Assembly: GCF_032884065.1 (NCBI RefSeq)
Contig: NC_088864.1
Location: 17,922,409 to 17,986,408 of the forward strand
DNA from: Artemia franciscana
Lineage: Eukaryota; Arthropoda; Branchiopoda; Anostraca; Artemiidae
Reading direction: 5' to 3'
DNA: 64,000 nt
Shown here: in pieces, positions 22,716 to 34,830 of the stretch
How the letters are laid out: every line of letters starts with the position of its first letter
How positions within the stretch are numbered: the first letter of the stretch is position 1
Translations under genes and position numbers: made by a program
The notes under the pieces: generated by a model
Database searches by the model: none
What the model saw: only the letters and a program-made list of their open reading frames with translations
Told to the model about the DNA's origin: nothing

Positions 22716-23689
22716 ATTCTTTACATTTTAATTTTCCCTTTCTGTACCAAAAGTGTGACGTTAATGAAAGAACAAAATGTTAGACAAAATGTAGTTACAA
22801 CGAATCCAAGACTAGCTAGTCATGAATTGTCAGTAATAAAAAAAATCAATGATCTTATTGTTTAAATGCAAAGCAAATCCGAAAATTTATCAGCAGATAA
22901 CAGGGACAAGGGTCCTTTGATTCATTTAGTTAAGTGGATACTTCATATTAAATTCATATGCATTCGACGAAACTTTTACAATATTACAGTTATCCTCGTT
23001 TTTTTTTTGGTTTATTTTAGCAAACTTTGTTCTAAGGAATATTGCAGAGAAACCTGTTATTGAAGAGGAGCTGAAAACTTCTAGAACTGGGCTAACCCAT
23101 CCGTGCAAGTATTCTGAGCAAAAAATTTAGCTGATAAAAAGAATGTTTGGAAATCTTTAGATTTTTCAACCACCAAAAAAGTTAAGGGCAAGAGACCTAT
23201 ATCTCTTTCTCTTTAAAAACATTGCTTTTTTAGGCCCAAAAAATATTACCCCTTAGATTTTGCTTGAATAGTAATTTGATTGAAATTGTATTTTGCTTGA
23301 ACAAGGTAATTTGCTTGATGGTCATCAAAAAAGTTCGCATTTAAATAAATTAAAAAGGTTTTCTTTTTGTGTCAAGTAGTATAATGGCTTTGATACAACA
23401 TTTCAAAAACAAGATTTTTTCAATTCCTCCTTAAAAAGGGGAACAAAAAAAGAAAAAGTCAAAAACTCTAAATATACAAAAAAGAGAAAAAAGACACAGA
23501 TAAAAACCTCTAAATTTAGTAAGACAAAACTTTGAGTTTAAACATTTAAACATCCAGTCCGTAATACACTTCCATGTTTAAACAGTGCAATGAATTAACT
23601 AAAATAACAAGCTTAAATTAATCCTAGTCACTTAGAAACTACACTTATAAAGACCAAGATATAGCTTGAATCATCCAAATCTATACTCT
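22716..23689. other. Non-coding, nothing recognisable
   Basis: A+T-rich. The small ORFs around 22866-23108 overlap on both strands and show no recognised motif. Runs of AAAAAG and TTTTT are frequent. Confidence 0.4.
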
Positions 23690-24045
23690 TTCTCATTTAC
23701 ATCGACACTCTTTCTGAGAAAATTCAAATGCTCAAAGTGGTAAGAATTCACCTTATAAATAATCTCTGTCTTTTTGTTTACCTTGTCTGTACACTGCCTT
23801 GTAAATTCTCCCCGCCCGTTGTATCTCTATTATAGTATACCAGATAGTCTTCTCCAGATAGCTATCTTCATTCTCAATATTTTCCTCATTTACATTACAT
23901 TGTAAAAAAAAAGTTTCTGAATAAACCGCAAGGCGGCAAGAATTTGTTCAATAGCTAATTTCTGTCGTCTTTTGCCTTGTATGTATACTGTCTAGTAATC
24001 GCCAGCCTCATTCGTTGTGTATTATAGTATACCAGAAAGTCATAT
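23690..24045. repeat. Diverged tandem duplication, period about 189 bp
   Basis: ATTATAGTATACCAGA occurs at about 23831 and 24020, preceded in both units by a TTGCCTTGT or TTACCTTGT block with GTATACTG or GTACACTG, and a GCAAGAATT or TAAGAATTC block. Order and spacing agree, so this is one old tandem duplication. Confidence 0.7.
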
Positions 24046-25713
24046 AAAGACTTTTTTGTCCTTCATTACAATATTTTCTAATCATCCAAACAAGAAAGCT
24101 TTCTAAAAAGAAAGCTTTAAACACTGTCGCTGATTGCTAAGAGTGTTTATGTGGAACCTAGCCATCGAAGTTCATCTTTTTTTTCCTAGCCACATTAAAG
24201 CCAATACTTACAGTGCAAACTGACTCATCGCTTGTACGAGTTTGCTGATAAATATAATCAAAAGTTTAGATGAAATAATTATCTACGCTGAAATCAGAGG
24301 AACTGAAATAACTTACAAACAACAATATAGATATTAAGAAACACACACAAAAAAAAAATATTTTTTTTGCCCACTAGACCCATTTCGAGTCTAACATAGC
24401 TAAAACCTAAGACTTTCAAAAATTTTCATTTGGTCGTTTTAAAATTATGAAGTTTCTAGGGCAGTATTCCATTTTTGTCAGCGTTGTCACATTGTGCCGT
24501 CACGATAAATAAGCAAAAGTAATTGGTTAAATTTTTACAACATTTTTCGTTTGCAAGCATCAGTCAATTGATTACCAAAGACAATAGCATCTTCAAAGGA
24601 AAGCTACACCTTCTCAAGCTACCAGCTGCTTAAGAAGCACCCTATTTTGTCTTCCATTTTTACCTTGTTATTCATCCAAGTTTTTTTTTTCTTTAGAATT
24701 TGGCGTCTGTTACAACACAAAACAACATAACTACATGCCTTTTTCATTAAAACTTGAATTCCCGACCTTTCCTAATTTTGCGTTATATATGTATTATACA
24801 TATATGATTGTGTCAGTTTTAATTTAGGTAATTCCAGTTATCAGATTTCATTTTCAGTATCTTCATTACCCATTCCATTGCATTTGTACTCTATACGAGC
24901 CTAAATAAGGTAATAAAACGCACCTTAATAGGTAATCTTTGGTATCTTTGCTTACCAAAGTGCTTCAACATTTCTTTTTCCGATTTAAAGTATATTGTTC
25001 AAAAATGATTAGCTCCAATAGCGTTGGTAAGTCGCACAATTTATCGCTTTTAATCCCCTTTTAACAATTACCTAGATAATTTTTTAGAAAAAACACGGTG
25101 GAAAATGGTTGAAATTGTTGCATTGAAACTTCAAAGCACCGAACGCCGACTACAATTTGCAGGGTAATTTTTGGGATTCAACGAAATATGTGTTTTAGAC
25201 GATGGGCTAAAAAATGTAAATTAGAAGAATATTTATAAAATCCAGAATCTCTACACTTTTGAAGACTGGGCAAGTGTCAGCCAAGGAAAGCAATCCTTCA
25301 AAATTATTTTAAACTGCTGAACAACCCCCACCCCCCCTGGAGGTAGTAGCTGGAGTCAATCTTTAATGATGGTAGTAATAACCTCAGTCTTTACTAAGAT
25401 GAGGAGAAAAATAAAACTAATTTCTCAAAAGTATCGCAGATGCTTATTAGCTAACGCGAGAGAGGGTAGTCCACGAACAAAAATATTAAGGGATAATCTA
25501 CAGGATTTCAAAAACGGTGGAAGCCTCTTACTTATGCAAGATATCTTAAAGGATAAAAGCAGAAAAGAAGAAAAATACAGTTAAATTGGAAGGAGGTCAT
25601 TATGCATAATAAATCCTTTTCTTTTAGTTCTAAAAACGGATTGGCGGAGGCGGAGTTGTATCAAGGATTTTTTTTCGGGAGAGATGGGGGTTGTTTACAA
25701 AAGGAATTTTAGA
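24046..25713. other. Non-coding; hairpin near 24785 and one small ORF
   Basis: The inverted repeat ATATATGTATTATACATATA at about 24785-24805 can form a hairpin. A 72-codon ORF at 25366-25584 (KMRRKIKLISQKYRRCLLAN and later charged residues) has no recognised domain and no clear splice context, so I do not call it a gene. Confidence 0.4.
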
Positions 25714-25849
25714 GGGGGGGGGGGGGGGTAAAAATTTTTTTTGGTGGGGGGGGGCAACAAAAACAGCTCAAAAACGCATCAAAAATTGGTTTATATTCAT
25801 TTTGTTACGTTTTTAATAGTCGGACAAGCATTTCGGGGGGGGGGGGGGG
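25714..25849. repeat. Three long G homopolymers
   Basis: Runs of 15 G (25714-25728), 9 G (25746-25754) and 14 G (25836-25849) within 136 bp, on a background of G-rich clusters from 25680. Such spacing could support G-quadruplex formation on the plus strand, and it is also a common site of sequencing error. Confidence 0.95.
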
Positions 25850-27289
25850 TCCAAAATCATAACCCCCTGGATACGACCTTCGGCGGAGGACATTGCCGTA
25901 ACATCAGCTTTGTTTTCTTCATTTTCAGGCCGCAATTTAGAGTAGGTTTAAGAATGAACATTGCCACGGAGAAGCTGGCAAACAACAGTACATTTACTGG
26001 TACGAGGCGTTATAAGCGGCAATGCATGGACAGAAAAACGCTATATCTTGGTATCTAGGATATTAACACAACTCTACAAGAACTTCTAATGGTTAAAAGC
26101 ACTGCTAATTCGTAGGTTATTTGTCCTGAATTTATGTTGGCGCTCCTTGTGTGTTCAATTCAGATTCATTCTTCTTCCTGCTTTGACATTTTTCTTCATC
26201 ATCTGTAAGACAGAATAACGGCATAAAATTGAGAAAAAATGGAGAAAATTTAAGGCAAAGGTAAAAAGAAGGAAAAAAAGCAAACATAAAACAAAGAAGA
26301 AAAAAAAAGGAAAAACAAGGAAGTTGAAGTAACACGCTTTTAGTAATTAAAATAAATTTAAATGTACAATAACGAGTACAACTTTCTAGGAAGATAGTGG
26401 TAATTACTGAAAAATTATATACATTAATGAAAGCTCATATATTTTAGCTTCCCATCAAAAGAAAAAATGAAAAAATGAGACTAAACAGTGAACACATTGA
26501 GTTATTTAATCTAGTGTATTTCTTTTTTTTCCCGTTGGTAAAAGCTTTCAGATGTGAAGCCAAAAAAATCTGCCTTTTATTAGTATAAATATTCTGTCAC
26601 TGACTTAATTAAAAGTTCTGACAGTTATTAAATATATTATTTTATTTATTTAAATCGAAAGGTTAGTTAGCATAAGAAATTAGCAGATAATTGCCTTAAG
26701 TGACTAATGACGCTGGTTAGTAGCACTTAATTTCCTCTTTAGCTTGAGAACAGGAACATGCGACTGTAATATTTTTTTGGTTTAACAATAATAAACCTAA
26801 GAAATAACGGTTTAATGGTAATAAACGATAAAAAACCAAAAAAATAACTTTTTAGGTTTAACGATAATTCAAACACAAGTTTTATATTAACCGCAGTCTC
26901 TGCATTGAAATTTTGATACTGAATAATTTACGAATCTGGATTTTTTGAACAATTCAAGACTAACACCCCGACGGGATACACCGTAGACTGGAGCTGTTCC
27001 AATGTTGAAGAACGGCAGTGGGTTACTTTGCCGCCACAACCTTTTTTCTCCATCTCAATTTCCCGAAAAGAAATCCTGCAATTAGCGACGTCGGGCTAGA
27101 CCTTTCATGAGTCTGCCATACCTGAATCATACCTACCAACAGGCAGGCAGTGTAATCTCGACCATTAGTAGTCACCGTCAAAGCTCTGTACTGGAATTTG
27201 AGCAACGGGTGATTTTCTACGTTTTGTCTGTTTTGACGGGCGTGTTCCTAACCAATGGGCTAAGATATAAGAGGTAAAACTTAAAACAG
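25850..27289. other. Non-coding; isolated splice-like acceptor near 25928
   Basis: TTGTTTTCTTCATTTTCAG at about 25909-25928 is an excellent splice acceptor, and an open frame runs after it to 26058. No upstream partner is recognisable, so this remains a single unsupported signal. At 26230-26325 lies an A/G-rich tract. The rest is A+T-rich without a gene. Confidence 0.4.
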
Positions 27290-28340
27290 ATAGAAATAAA
27301 AACCGAATAGAAAAAACCGGAAGTAAGTGTTGCGCTGCAGCCCCCCTCAAAACCTCTAAAGGCTATTAGCATTGTGTTAAATAGCTAAGTTTTGCCTCCA
27401 CTTTTGAAAGTAGTTTTTTATTAATACAAAAAGTTTTAACAATTGCAATATTCGAAGTCATTAAATATCAATTTTTAAAAATCGACTATATCATATATGG
27501 ACTATATATATTATATGTATATACTAATATACTATACTATACTATATATACTATATCAACTATAGAGATAAAAATATCAAAACATCGATTGCATTCTATG
27601 CATTAATGTTAGCACTCGCATTTTAAGTAACGCTCTGGAAATAAATTTTAGTTCAAAAATTGAAACTTTATATAGAATCATAGATTATAGATATAAGCTC
27701 TATAAACATAGAGCTTATAGATTCATTCCGCATAAACTATTGTTTCGAAAATCACCATACAGTTATCGCAGAAACTAATTAAATTGGGTAATATCTTCGG
27801 TTTATTAGCTTCTCTTCGACGTGACCCTGATACGCTTAAAAATATTATTACAAGAAATTTGTTTACATGTCTTTTTTTCTTTTTATTCTACTGTTTTTTT
27901 TTGCTTGAAATGGAAAATTTTTATTGAAAGTCCGGACATGAAACCAAACATTCGGATGTAATTTGATGTTAGCTGTTTTCATGCCAGAATAAAAAAGAAT
28001 AGAAAAACCAGAACTAAATGTTAAGCTGCAGCACCCCCCTTCAAAACCTCTTAAAGGCTAGCGTTGTTTCAAAATAGCTACGTTTAGCCTCGACTTTTGA
28101 AAGTTATTTTTTTTAAATAATACAAAAAGTTTTAACAATTGCAAAATTCAAAGTAATTAAACCTAGGTCTTTAAAAATCGGAATATCAACTATAAAGATA
28201 AAAATATTGATTCCATTCTATACATGAGTTTTTTAATGTATGTTTTTTTTGCTTGAAATGGGAAAGTTTTATTGAAATTTCTGATATAAATCGAAACCTT
28301 TGGATGGAATTTGATGTTAGCTGATTTTATGTCAGCATAT
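27290..28340. repeat. Local tandem duplication, two diverged units
   Basis: Unit 1 starts near 27290 and unit 2 near 27985. Shared blocks in order: AGAAAAACC; GCTGCAGC plus a C run and TCAAAACCTCT; AATAGCTA; ACAAAAAGTTTTAACAATTG; ATCAACTATA with AGATAAAAATAT; TTGCTTGAAATGG with AATTTGATGTTAGCTG. Unit 1 carries about 250 bp extra (27620-27870), including the perfect hairpin ATAAGCTCTAT/ATAGAGCTTAT at 27693-27718. Confidence 0.75.
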
Positions 28341-29424
28341 TCATTTGCATTCACGAATTTCATTATCCCGTTTATTTTATTTATCCAAATATTTATTAAG
28401 TTTCTCCATCTTTAAAAAAAAAATGTTCTCAGTTGATAAAGACACCCGCTAATTGAAGGACCGATACTTGTCTCCGTTTGTACCTTACTTTGTGCGCAAA
28501 TCCAGTTCCTGAGAGGTTTTGTAAAATGTATTAACCTGCGTATTAACCTGTGTATTAACCTGGAATTGACAATCCGATGGTATCGTGTTTTTGTGTGCTG
28601 TTATGGTCAATAAAGGAATTATTAATTTATTTATATAGCCACATTTATCAAATCAAAAATGTAAAATCCTAAGCCCTTTTTACGCTTCTCTGTATATCTT
28701 TTTACAATTCTATTCAAATTATAATTCAGACTGATTAAAACATAATACTAATTAAACAAATTCAAAATTCTTTTAACTTTAAATGCATCTCAATGTATAA
28801 TTGATATAGTTTAAATACATTTAAATTTAAAATAATTTTTTACAAATAATTAAAATAAAACAATTAAAAAAACTAATTCAAATGCAATTCTGACTGATAA
28901 TATCCCGTTTCCTCTTATTTTATCAGTGAAAAAATGTGCTGTCATCTTTGATCTTGCATAGTACAACCTGTCTAGCCTTATTGGCTAGAGGCCTGAACGG
29001 ATATTTTTAGGCCCAGCTTTTCCACATTTCAGTGATAAATCATTCAGGTTAACACTGAGGTGATGGGTAAGTCGCTTCCTCCCTCCCTGCCACCTCTTCC
29101 ACCTTGTTTCTTTTTCTATGCGCTTTAAACATCCCTAAGTGACCCCTGTCAACAAGAGACAGCACTTTAATAGCTGGGTTATGTGAAACAAGGCAAATAA
29201 ACTATAAGAAAACAATTCTAAATTACTAGCACACAGGGGGAAGACGAAATCAAAAAAGAGAGTGCCTAATGAGCAAGCTAATGAGCAAGTTGATTTCTCA
29301 AAAATTATATTTCAAATAGGCACTACTTGAGTAAAGTGCAAATTATGTTCTGGCCTTGAGAAGGCATAAGGGTAGTGAGCCCTAGTCATGTTAATTTCTG
29401 CTCATTTTGAGTTTGACTCGGTTA
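28341..29424. other. Non-coding; small tandem repeat and LINE-like 3' tail
   Basis: TATTAACCTG occurs three times in a row at about 28529-28562. Shortly after, GTCAATAAAGGAATTATTAA (about 28609) resembles the 3' end of a non-LTR element, but no coding part is attached. At 29210-29470 two stretches around CAATTCTAAATTAC...ACA repeat with about 230-bp spacing. This interval lies downstream of the CEP97 gene end. Confidence 0.4.
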
Positions 29425-29430
29425 TTTATT
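29425..29430 (-). promoter_or_regulatory. CEP97: Candidate CEP97 polyadenylation signal
   Basis: The minus strand reads ACAATAAATAAC about 240 nt after the predicted stop. Another AATAAA overlaps the stop codon itself (29670-29675), so the choice of site is uncertain. Position is the only evidence. Confidence 0.3.
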
Positions 29431-29669
29431 GTAATTTGTATAAAAACAATTCTAAATTACACACAAGGAGAAGACAAAATTAAAATAGAGAGGTGAGAAT
29501 GGTTTGAAAATTTTAAGTCTCAAGTCTTAAAAATGTTTGTTTTAGAGAAGAGCTTTTTGATTTTTTACCTTCTCCTGTAACAATAGCATAAATTATATGC
29601 AAATTACTGTCTATACAGATACCAGTGAACACTACTACGGCTTCAAATATTTTTTTCGAACAAAAAACT

Positions 29670-29888
29670 TTATTTACCGTTACCTGTGACAGCTTCTTGA
29701 ATTAGTTGTTTTACCATCGTGCTTGCAAACGATCTAACATCAATAGAGACATCATCAGAGGATGGCAGTTCACTGCAAGTTGCTTCCTTGACAAATTCTA
29801 AAGTGGTTGGCCTTGGACTCACAGAAGCTTTGGCAACAAGCTCAAGAGATTTTGTCAAATTTTCCATGCATAATTGAAGTTGCTCAAC
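29670..29888 (-). CDS. CEP97: CEP97, last visible exon (C-terminal coiled coil)
   Basis: The minus strand has an acceptor (TTTATATAG) followed by an open frame with no remainder: VEQLQLCMENLTKSLELVAK, a Ser/Thr/Glu-rich linker, and SFASTMVKQLIQEAVTGNGK, then TAA. The upstream exon ends in CAG with phase 0, so YQLQKQ runs into VEQLQ and keeps the heptad pattern. This corresponds to the coiled-coil stretch after the IQ motif of CEP97, which in animals helps contact CP110 partners. A good donor, ACAG/GTAACG, lies at 29684/29683. If used, the exon would be 205 nt and at least one further exon would be needed; otherwise the protein ends here, shorter than the long C-terminus of vertebrate CEP97. 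The sequence does not let me decide between these. Confidence 0.7.
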   Translation of the reverse strand, partial: VEQLQLCMENLTKSLELVAKASVSPRPTTLEFVKEATCSELPSSDDVSIDVRSFASTMVKQLIQEAVTGNGK

Positions 29889-32800
29889 CTATATAAAAGA
29901 GTCCAATTTTAAAAGTAATCTTTAAGGGACTATAAAAATCTGGAGCTGTGACTTATTTTAGGGGTTCGAGCCGTGATGTCGCTGGTTATTTGGTTTCGAA
30001 CAGAGGTCAATGGTGTGACTGAGTAAGCTGGGGCAGTCGACCAAATTCTAAATTGGTACCTGGAAAAATCTGGGGGAAAACACAGAAAGCGACCAACCAT
30101 GCATTAAGCTCCCGATCGAAGGCAGCGAATCAGGAGATCGGTACCTGTACAATGCAGACCATTGGTGTGTCAATAAAGGTTGCTCTTGAAGATGTTGCTC
30201 TTGTTTTGCTTTTAACTTTCATTTTGTAATGTTAGCCTTGGATTTGCATATAGTAATCTTAGAAATCCTAAATATAAACTTTGGTAGAAATCAAACCCTA
30301 CTTGGGCAATAAACATCCACAACGAATGTAAAGAGTAGCCACATATTGATTAAGAAGGGAAATACCCCATGGTCTTCCTCAATCAGCCTGATCTTCCTGA
30401 AACTCTGAGAGCCATCACCTGAGAAGAGGCTAGACTTGAAGGCAGCAAATCCCTCTGACTCGGCCATATACCATAAATATAAATATCCATAGATACAAAT
30501 ATTCCATGTACTTTAAACTACCATATACATAATAAATATATACTTATATCCATAAATATAAAGAACAAAAATAAGGAGTACAATGTAACCGGTCTTAAAA
30601 CTAACATTAACTAACCAAAACTTTGTTTTAGATCTGCTCATGGCAATGTTTACATCTTGATAGGACCCGCTACCTGTTCGAATCTTTCAAGTATTCATAT
30701 GATAAAAATGACCTAAAAAATTCCCGACTCACAGCGGTCGATAGATGGGGTCCTTAAGGACTACCAAAGTCAGCGCAAATTAAATAAAGCCTATTGCTTC
30801 AATTTTTTGCCCTCTACTATTGATATTTGAATGTTTAATTATTATTTAATTTTTGTAGGGATTTTTGTGTTTTTTTTTCTTATTAGCGTTCGGCTATTTG
30901 ACCTATGTAAAACAGTTGTCATGAGAGATTAGTACGAAAAATAATACAAACCTACCGAATCAGAAGTTTTTCGTAAATAACTCAGGGCTATATACAGTAA
31001 TAAGGGAGGACGGGGGAGGGGCTGGAATGCAATTTTCACGGTAAAATCTATTATTTCTGTAAGGAATGTTGAGTCGAATAGCAATACTGTTTTTTTATTC
31101 AGAAAATGACTCTTGCACTAAGATATCCTATTTTGCTCTAATGATTGTTTGTTTAAATAAATGCATGTCAAGGTCATTACTCAAAAAAAAAAAAAAATCA
31201 ATACAAAAAAATTTGCAAAATTTGTTTCCAAAGATATGAGAGAAAGGGCTTTTTTGTTCTAAAAGTCGATTAAACCAAGCCTCGCTTCCAAAATTTGTGA
31301 TTCACGCTTCCAGCCTACTTGTTCGGTCTAAAATTTACTTCAAACGGGGAAAAGTAATATTTGTCCCATTTTGGTATGTCACAAATCAATGCAAAAGATT
31401 AAAAAAAAAGCAAAGAAAAAAAGACACTCTCCTTAAGTTAAATTTACCCAGTGCAAATGCCAAGTAAATTGCAACACGATCGGAGACAAAACAAATGTAG
31501 AATTTTTTTCTGGTGTAACGAATCAGTTTATACAATAAATTCTGTTCAATAGTTTTTGTTTCAACTGAAGGTCACTGACCTCTCTCTTCATTCCCTGTAA
31601 GTTTAGGCCAAATACAATAAAATTTGCTGTCCCAGTTTCAGGTGTCACATTCAATGCAACCGAACTTCAAAGACCAAAAAATGTCTTAATTGTAGTCCCC
31701 TTTCTACACGACCTGTGAGATTCAATCCTATTAAAGACGAAACAAATTTTAGGGTCATTTTTGGACGTCAAGAATTGACACTACCAAAATTAGTTTCAAA
31801 TTTGTGTCTTTATAAAGCATGTTAGCTTTCTTGAAATAAGATTCTGCCTCAACAATTTAATATATTACATTTTTGGAATAGTTATGAATATTAGTATTTT
31901 TGAATAGTAGACTTAGCACTTGGAGTGAGGAATAAGTTAAATTTTTGATCGTTCCAAATTATTGCAGCGCTAAATTATTGTATTTTTGCAGCGATGAAGA
32001 ATCTTACGCCTATAATTCAAGCCCAGCTAATCCAAACCATATTTTAAGAAATAGTGACATTTAACTACGACCCACTATTTCGGATGGTCGACCATAAGAG
32101 AGACACAAAAGGTATTGCGCCTATTTTCTTATGTCTCGAAAATTTTCTTACATAGTCATACCGCTGACCATCGTCCTAAACCAAAAAAATCTATGATACC
32201 AGGACTAGGACACCTACCCCGAAGAACACGGGGTTGCAAATCCAGCATAAAAAGTTATCTTCATTAAAGACCTATTGGCCTTGCCTATAAATAGATCTTA
32301 AGCCAATCAGGTATAGAGTTTTCCAAATTTGTGTTCAAATCTACATGAATGAGTTTCTAATTCTCAGGCTCTCAAATACCTTCTCTCCTACCACTAAAAA
32401 AGGATGGTCCCTTACCGGTAAGTTTTAAGCTAAAGAAAAACATTTTTCCAACATTTTCTCAAAGCTTTTTTGTATGATAGGTTCCTCTTGTTCTAAAGGA
32501 AGGCGGCTATAAGTTTCAGATTAATCGGGGGAAAATGTTTATTTCTTTTTCCCCAAACCTGTTAGCCTCCCAAGAAATATGTAATCCTCTTAGCCGAACC
32601 AACGCTCTCTGAAAGTTTCGAGCGAATTGGACACCCAAAATCAAACATGTACCCTTTTCCCCACTGTGAAACTTATCTGTGAACAATTCAAAATTTGCAC
32701 AATTTAGGGCCCTTGCTTCAGGAGCCGTGGGGTCAAGTTATCCCCAGAGGCATAGTTATTGGGTCATTCGATTATTTTGAGAACGGGGCGGGTAGCCAAA

Positions 32801-33011
32801 AAGGGCATAGAGAGGGGTTTTCTGCCTTCCATTCAATCTAGATCTTTAAAGAACTTTTAATGTTTTAATCAAATGGGCCCCTCTCAAGTTTCTGTGTCTT
32901 CCCCTTCCATAGGATGTGGTTAGGAAAAAAAAGAATGAAGTTTCATGACACTTTGCTAAGGCAATCTTAGAATGTTGGCTCAAAAAAGGATTCAACAAGA
33001 ACTATTATTAC
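29889..33011 (-). other. CEP97: CEP97 intron (3.1 kb), phase 0
   Basis: The donor CAG/GTAATA is at 33012/33011 and the acceptor TATAG ends at 29889. The interior is mostly unassigned A+T-rich sequence. It holds the SINE-like segment below and a stretch near 30700-30780 (GGGGTCCTTAAGGACTACC) that looks repeat-derived. No exon is needed here, because the flanking exons are in phase. Confidence 0.7.
29925..30215 (+). mobile_element. Possible tRNA-derived SINE or LINE tail
   Basis: GGTTCGAGCC at about 29963-29972 matches the RNA polymerase III B-box consensus. The segment has higher G+C than its surroundings, and 230 bp later it ends GTCAATAAAGGTTGCTCTTG followed by a repeat of GTTGCTCTTG, a tail form seen in LINEs and their SINEs. 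I cannot find a clear A box, so this may be chance. Confidence 0.3.
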
Positions 33012-33207
33012 CTGTTTTTGAAGCTGATAACAAGTTTCAGATAACTGTAGAACATTGCTAGATGGAGCTGAATCTGGTGCTGCCATCTTATTCGTCAGCT
33101 CTTGAATTTCTGCTTTTAGTTCATCATTCAGGCGGCTTTGCTCATTTCTAAGTCGTTTTTCTTCTTCCAATTCTTTCTTTGCCAAACGTAGCTGATCATA
33201 AATGTTC
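33012..33207 (-). CDS. CEP97: CEP97 exon, coiled coil after the IQ motif
   Basis: A 196-nt exon with acceptor TTCCAG before G-AAC (33208/33207) and donor CAG/GTAATA (33012/33011). It translates to NIYDQLRLAKKELEEEKRLR, then NEQSRLNDELKAEIQELTNK, a short Ala/Pro/Ser linker and VLQLSETCYQLQKQ. The charged heptads form a coiled coil. The single G at its start completes the TT left by the IQ exon to make Leu, so the joined protein reads ...AEKHI-L-NIYDQ. This matches the family arrangement, in which the IQ motif is followed at once by a helical coiled coil. The exon shows no stops or frameshifts. Confidence 0.85.
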
Positions 33208-33429
33208 CTGGAATTTTTTTTTTGATTGTTTGAATAGACTCTGTATTCAACAATTAATTGTAATTAATTGTAATTGGGGATTTTAACATTATATTGCATC
33301 TTGATCTTCAAAATATAATTAAGATGGGGTCTAAATTCCGTCTTTCCTCCCACATAAAGCCAGCAAGTATTCTTAATGGCTTAAAAATGATTTATGTTTA
33401 TTTATTGATAAATAGTACAAGAAGGAGAA

Positions 33430-34830
33430 AATTACAAAAAAAGTTATCAAAATTAAAAAGATTTTGACTAGTGCAAAAAAAAACATATATAGAATTAATT
33501 TAAATAAATCTAAGAACAATTCAATATTTAATAATACTAATATGGAACAAGCAAGATCTAATATACAGAATGAATTCGTAATTGTACCAGTTGATAAAAC
33601 TAGTAATAATAGTACCATAATTTTTCAGAAATTCCAATGTGATATTTTATCAAAAATGTTACGCAAAGAAATAAATATGAAAAGGCTAATCTAGAGGATA
33701 ATAGTTTAATGGAAAATACAGAAGAAATAATTTTGAAAAAATTTAATATTAAAATTAACGATAATGATAAAAAGTTTCCTTTCTTATATTGGACGGTAAA
33801 ATTTCATAGAAATCCACCTAAACCACGTTTTATTGCTGGGGCAGCAAAGTGTCCTAGCAGAATTACGGTCACTGACCTATCTTTAATTTTAGGGGAAATT
33901 GGAAATAAATTTACAGCATTTTTCTCAAGAATTAAATTTTTTTTAACTTTAATCCATATTGGAGTGTTAGTAATTCGTTACAAGTGGTAGATTCTTTGGC
34001 TATGGTTTCAGCTAAAAGAGTCGATTCATTTGATTTTGCTACACTGTCCTATACAAATCTGTCACCTAATTTACTATTCAAAAAATTGAAAAGGGTCATT
34101 AAGAAAGCTTTTCTTTTGTCTAATATGGGATTTTTGAAAATTGATGCTTTTGATAAAAAAGAACCCGATGGACAAGTTTCTTAAAAAGTACTATTAGTTC
34201 AAGATAGTACAGCTTGGGCATGATATATGATTTACTGGAATTTGTTTTGTTCAACACTTTTATAAGATTCAATGGCAATTTATATAAAAAAATTTTTGGC
34301 CTTCCTGTGGGAATGCTAGTCCATTTATATCGGACTTGTTTTTAAGTCAACTAGAATATGAATATCAATAAAAATAGCCCAAGTAATATAAAATATAACC
34401 TTTCAAATAATAAAAGATACCTGGATGATCTCTGGGTAATATGTTGCGCGGAGTTTATGGAGGTTTCGGAAAATATTTATCCATTAGACTTAATTCTGGA
34501 GCCAAGCTATGGGACAGGGAACTCTGACCATTTTTTAGATTTAAATCTTAATATTTCAGATAATGATAAATTATTTTTAAAAATATATAACAAAACTGAT
34601 GATTTTAATCTTGAAGTAATTAATTTTTCATTCCTCGAAAGTAATATACAAGAATTTGCAGCAATTACGCAGATTTTAAAAATAGATGTCAAACACTTAG
34701 CCAAAAACTGATCTTAAGAGGTTTTTCTGCCAATAAAATTAGTTGGCATTAAAAAAAAATTAGTTATCTGTATAATGAACTTTTAGGTAAATAAGCAAAA
34801 AATTATCAAGAAATGCTGAAGGATATTTTA
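33430..34830 (+). mobile_element. Penelope-like reverse transcriptase relic
   Basis: Several broken plus-strand frames read together as one reverse transcriptase. They contain FVIVPVDKTSNNSTIIFQKF, PFLYWTVKFHRNPPKPRFIA (the fingers region), DSFDFATLSYTNLSPNLLFK (motif A, near 34026), IFGLPVGM (motif B, near 34300, with a frameshift after it), YLDDLWVI (motif C, 34418-34429), SDHFLDLNLNISDNDKLFLK and IYNKTDDFNLEVINF. This order and the IYNKTDDF-type motif fit Penelope-like elements of marine and other invertebrates. No GIY-YIG endonuclease is visible downstream. It lies antisense inside a CEP97 intron. At least four stops or frameshifts show that it is dead. Confidence 0.75.

Noticed and set aside
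25366..26058. Two small plus-strand ORFs as exons of a gene
   Set aside because: One has a good acceptor (about 25928), but there is no donor partner, no matching phase and no known domain.
33464..34711. Four separate small plus-strand genes
   Set aside because: Read together they are consecutive motifs of a single broken reverse transcriptase.
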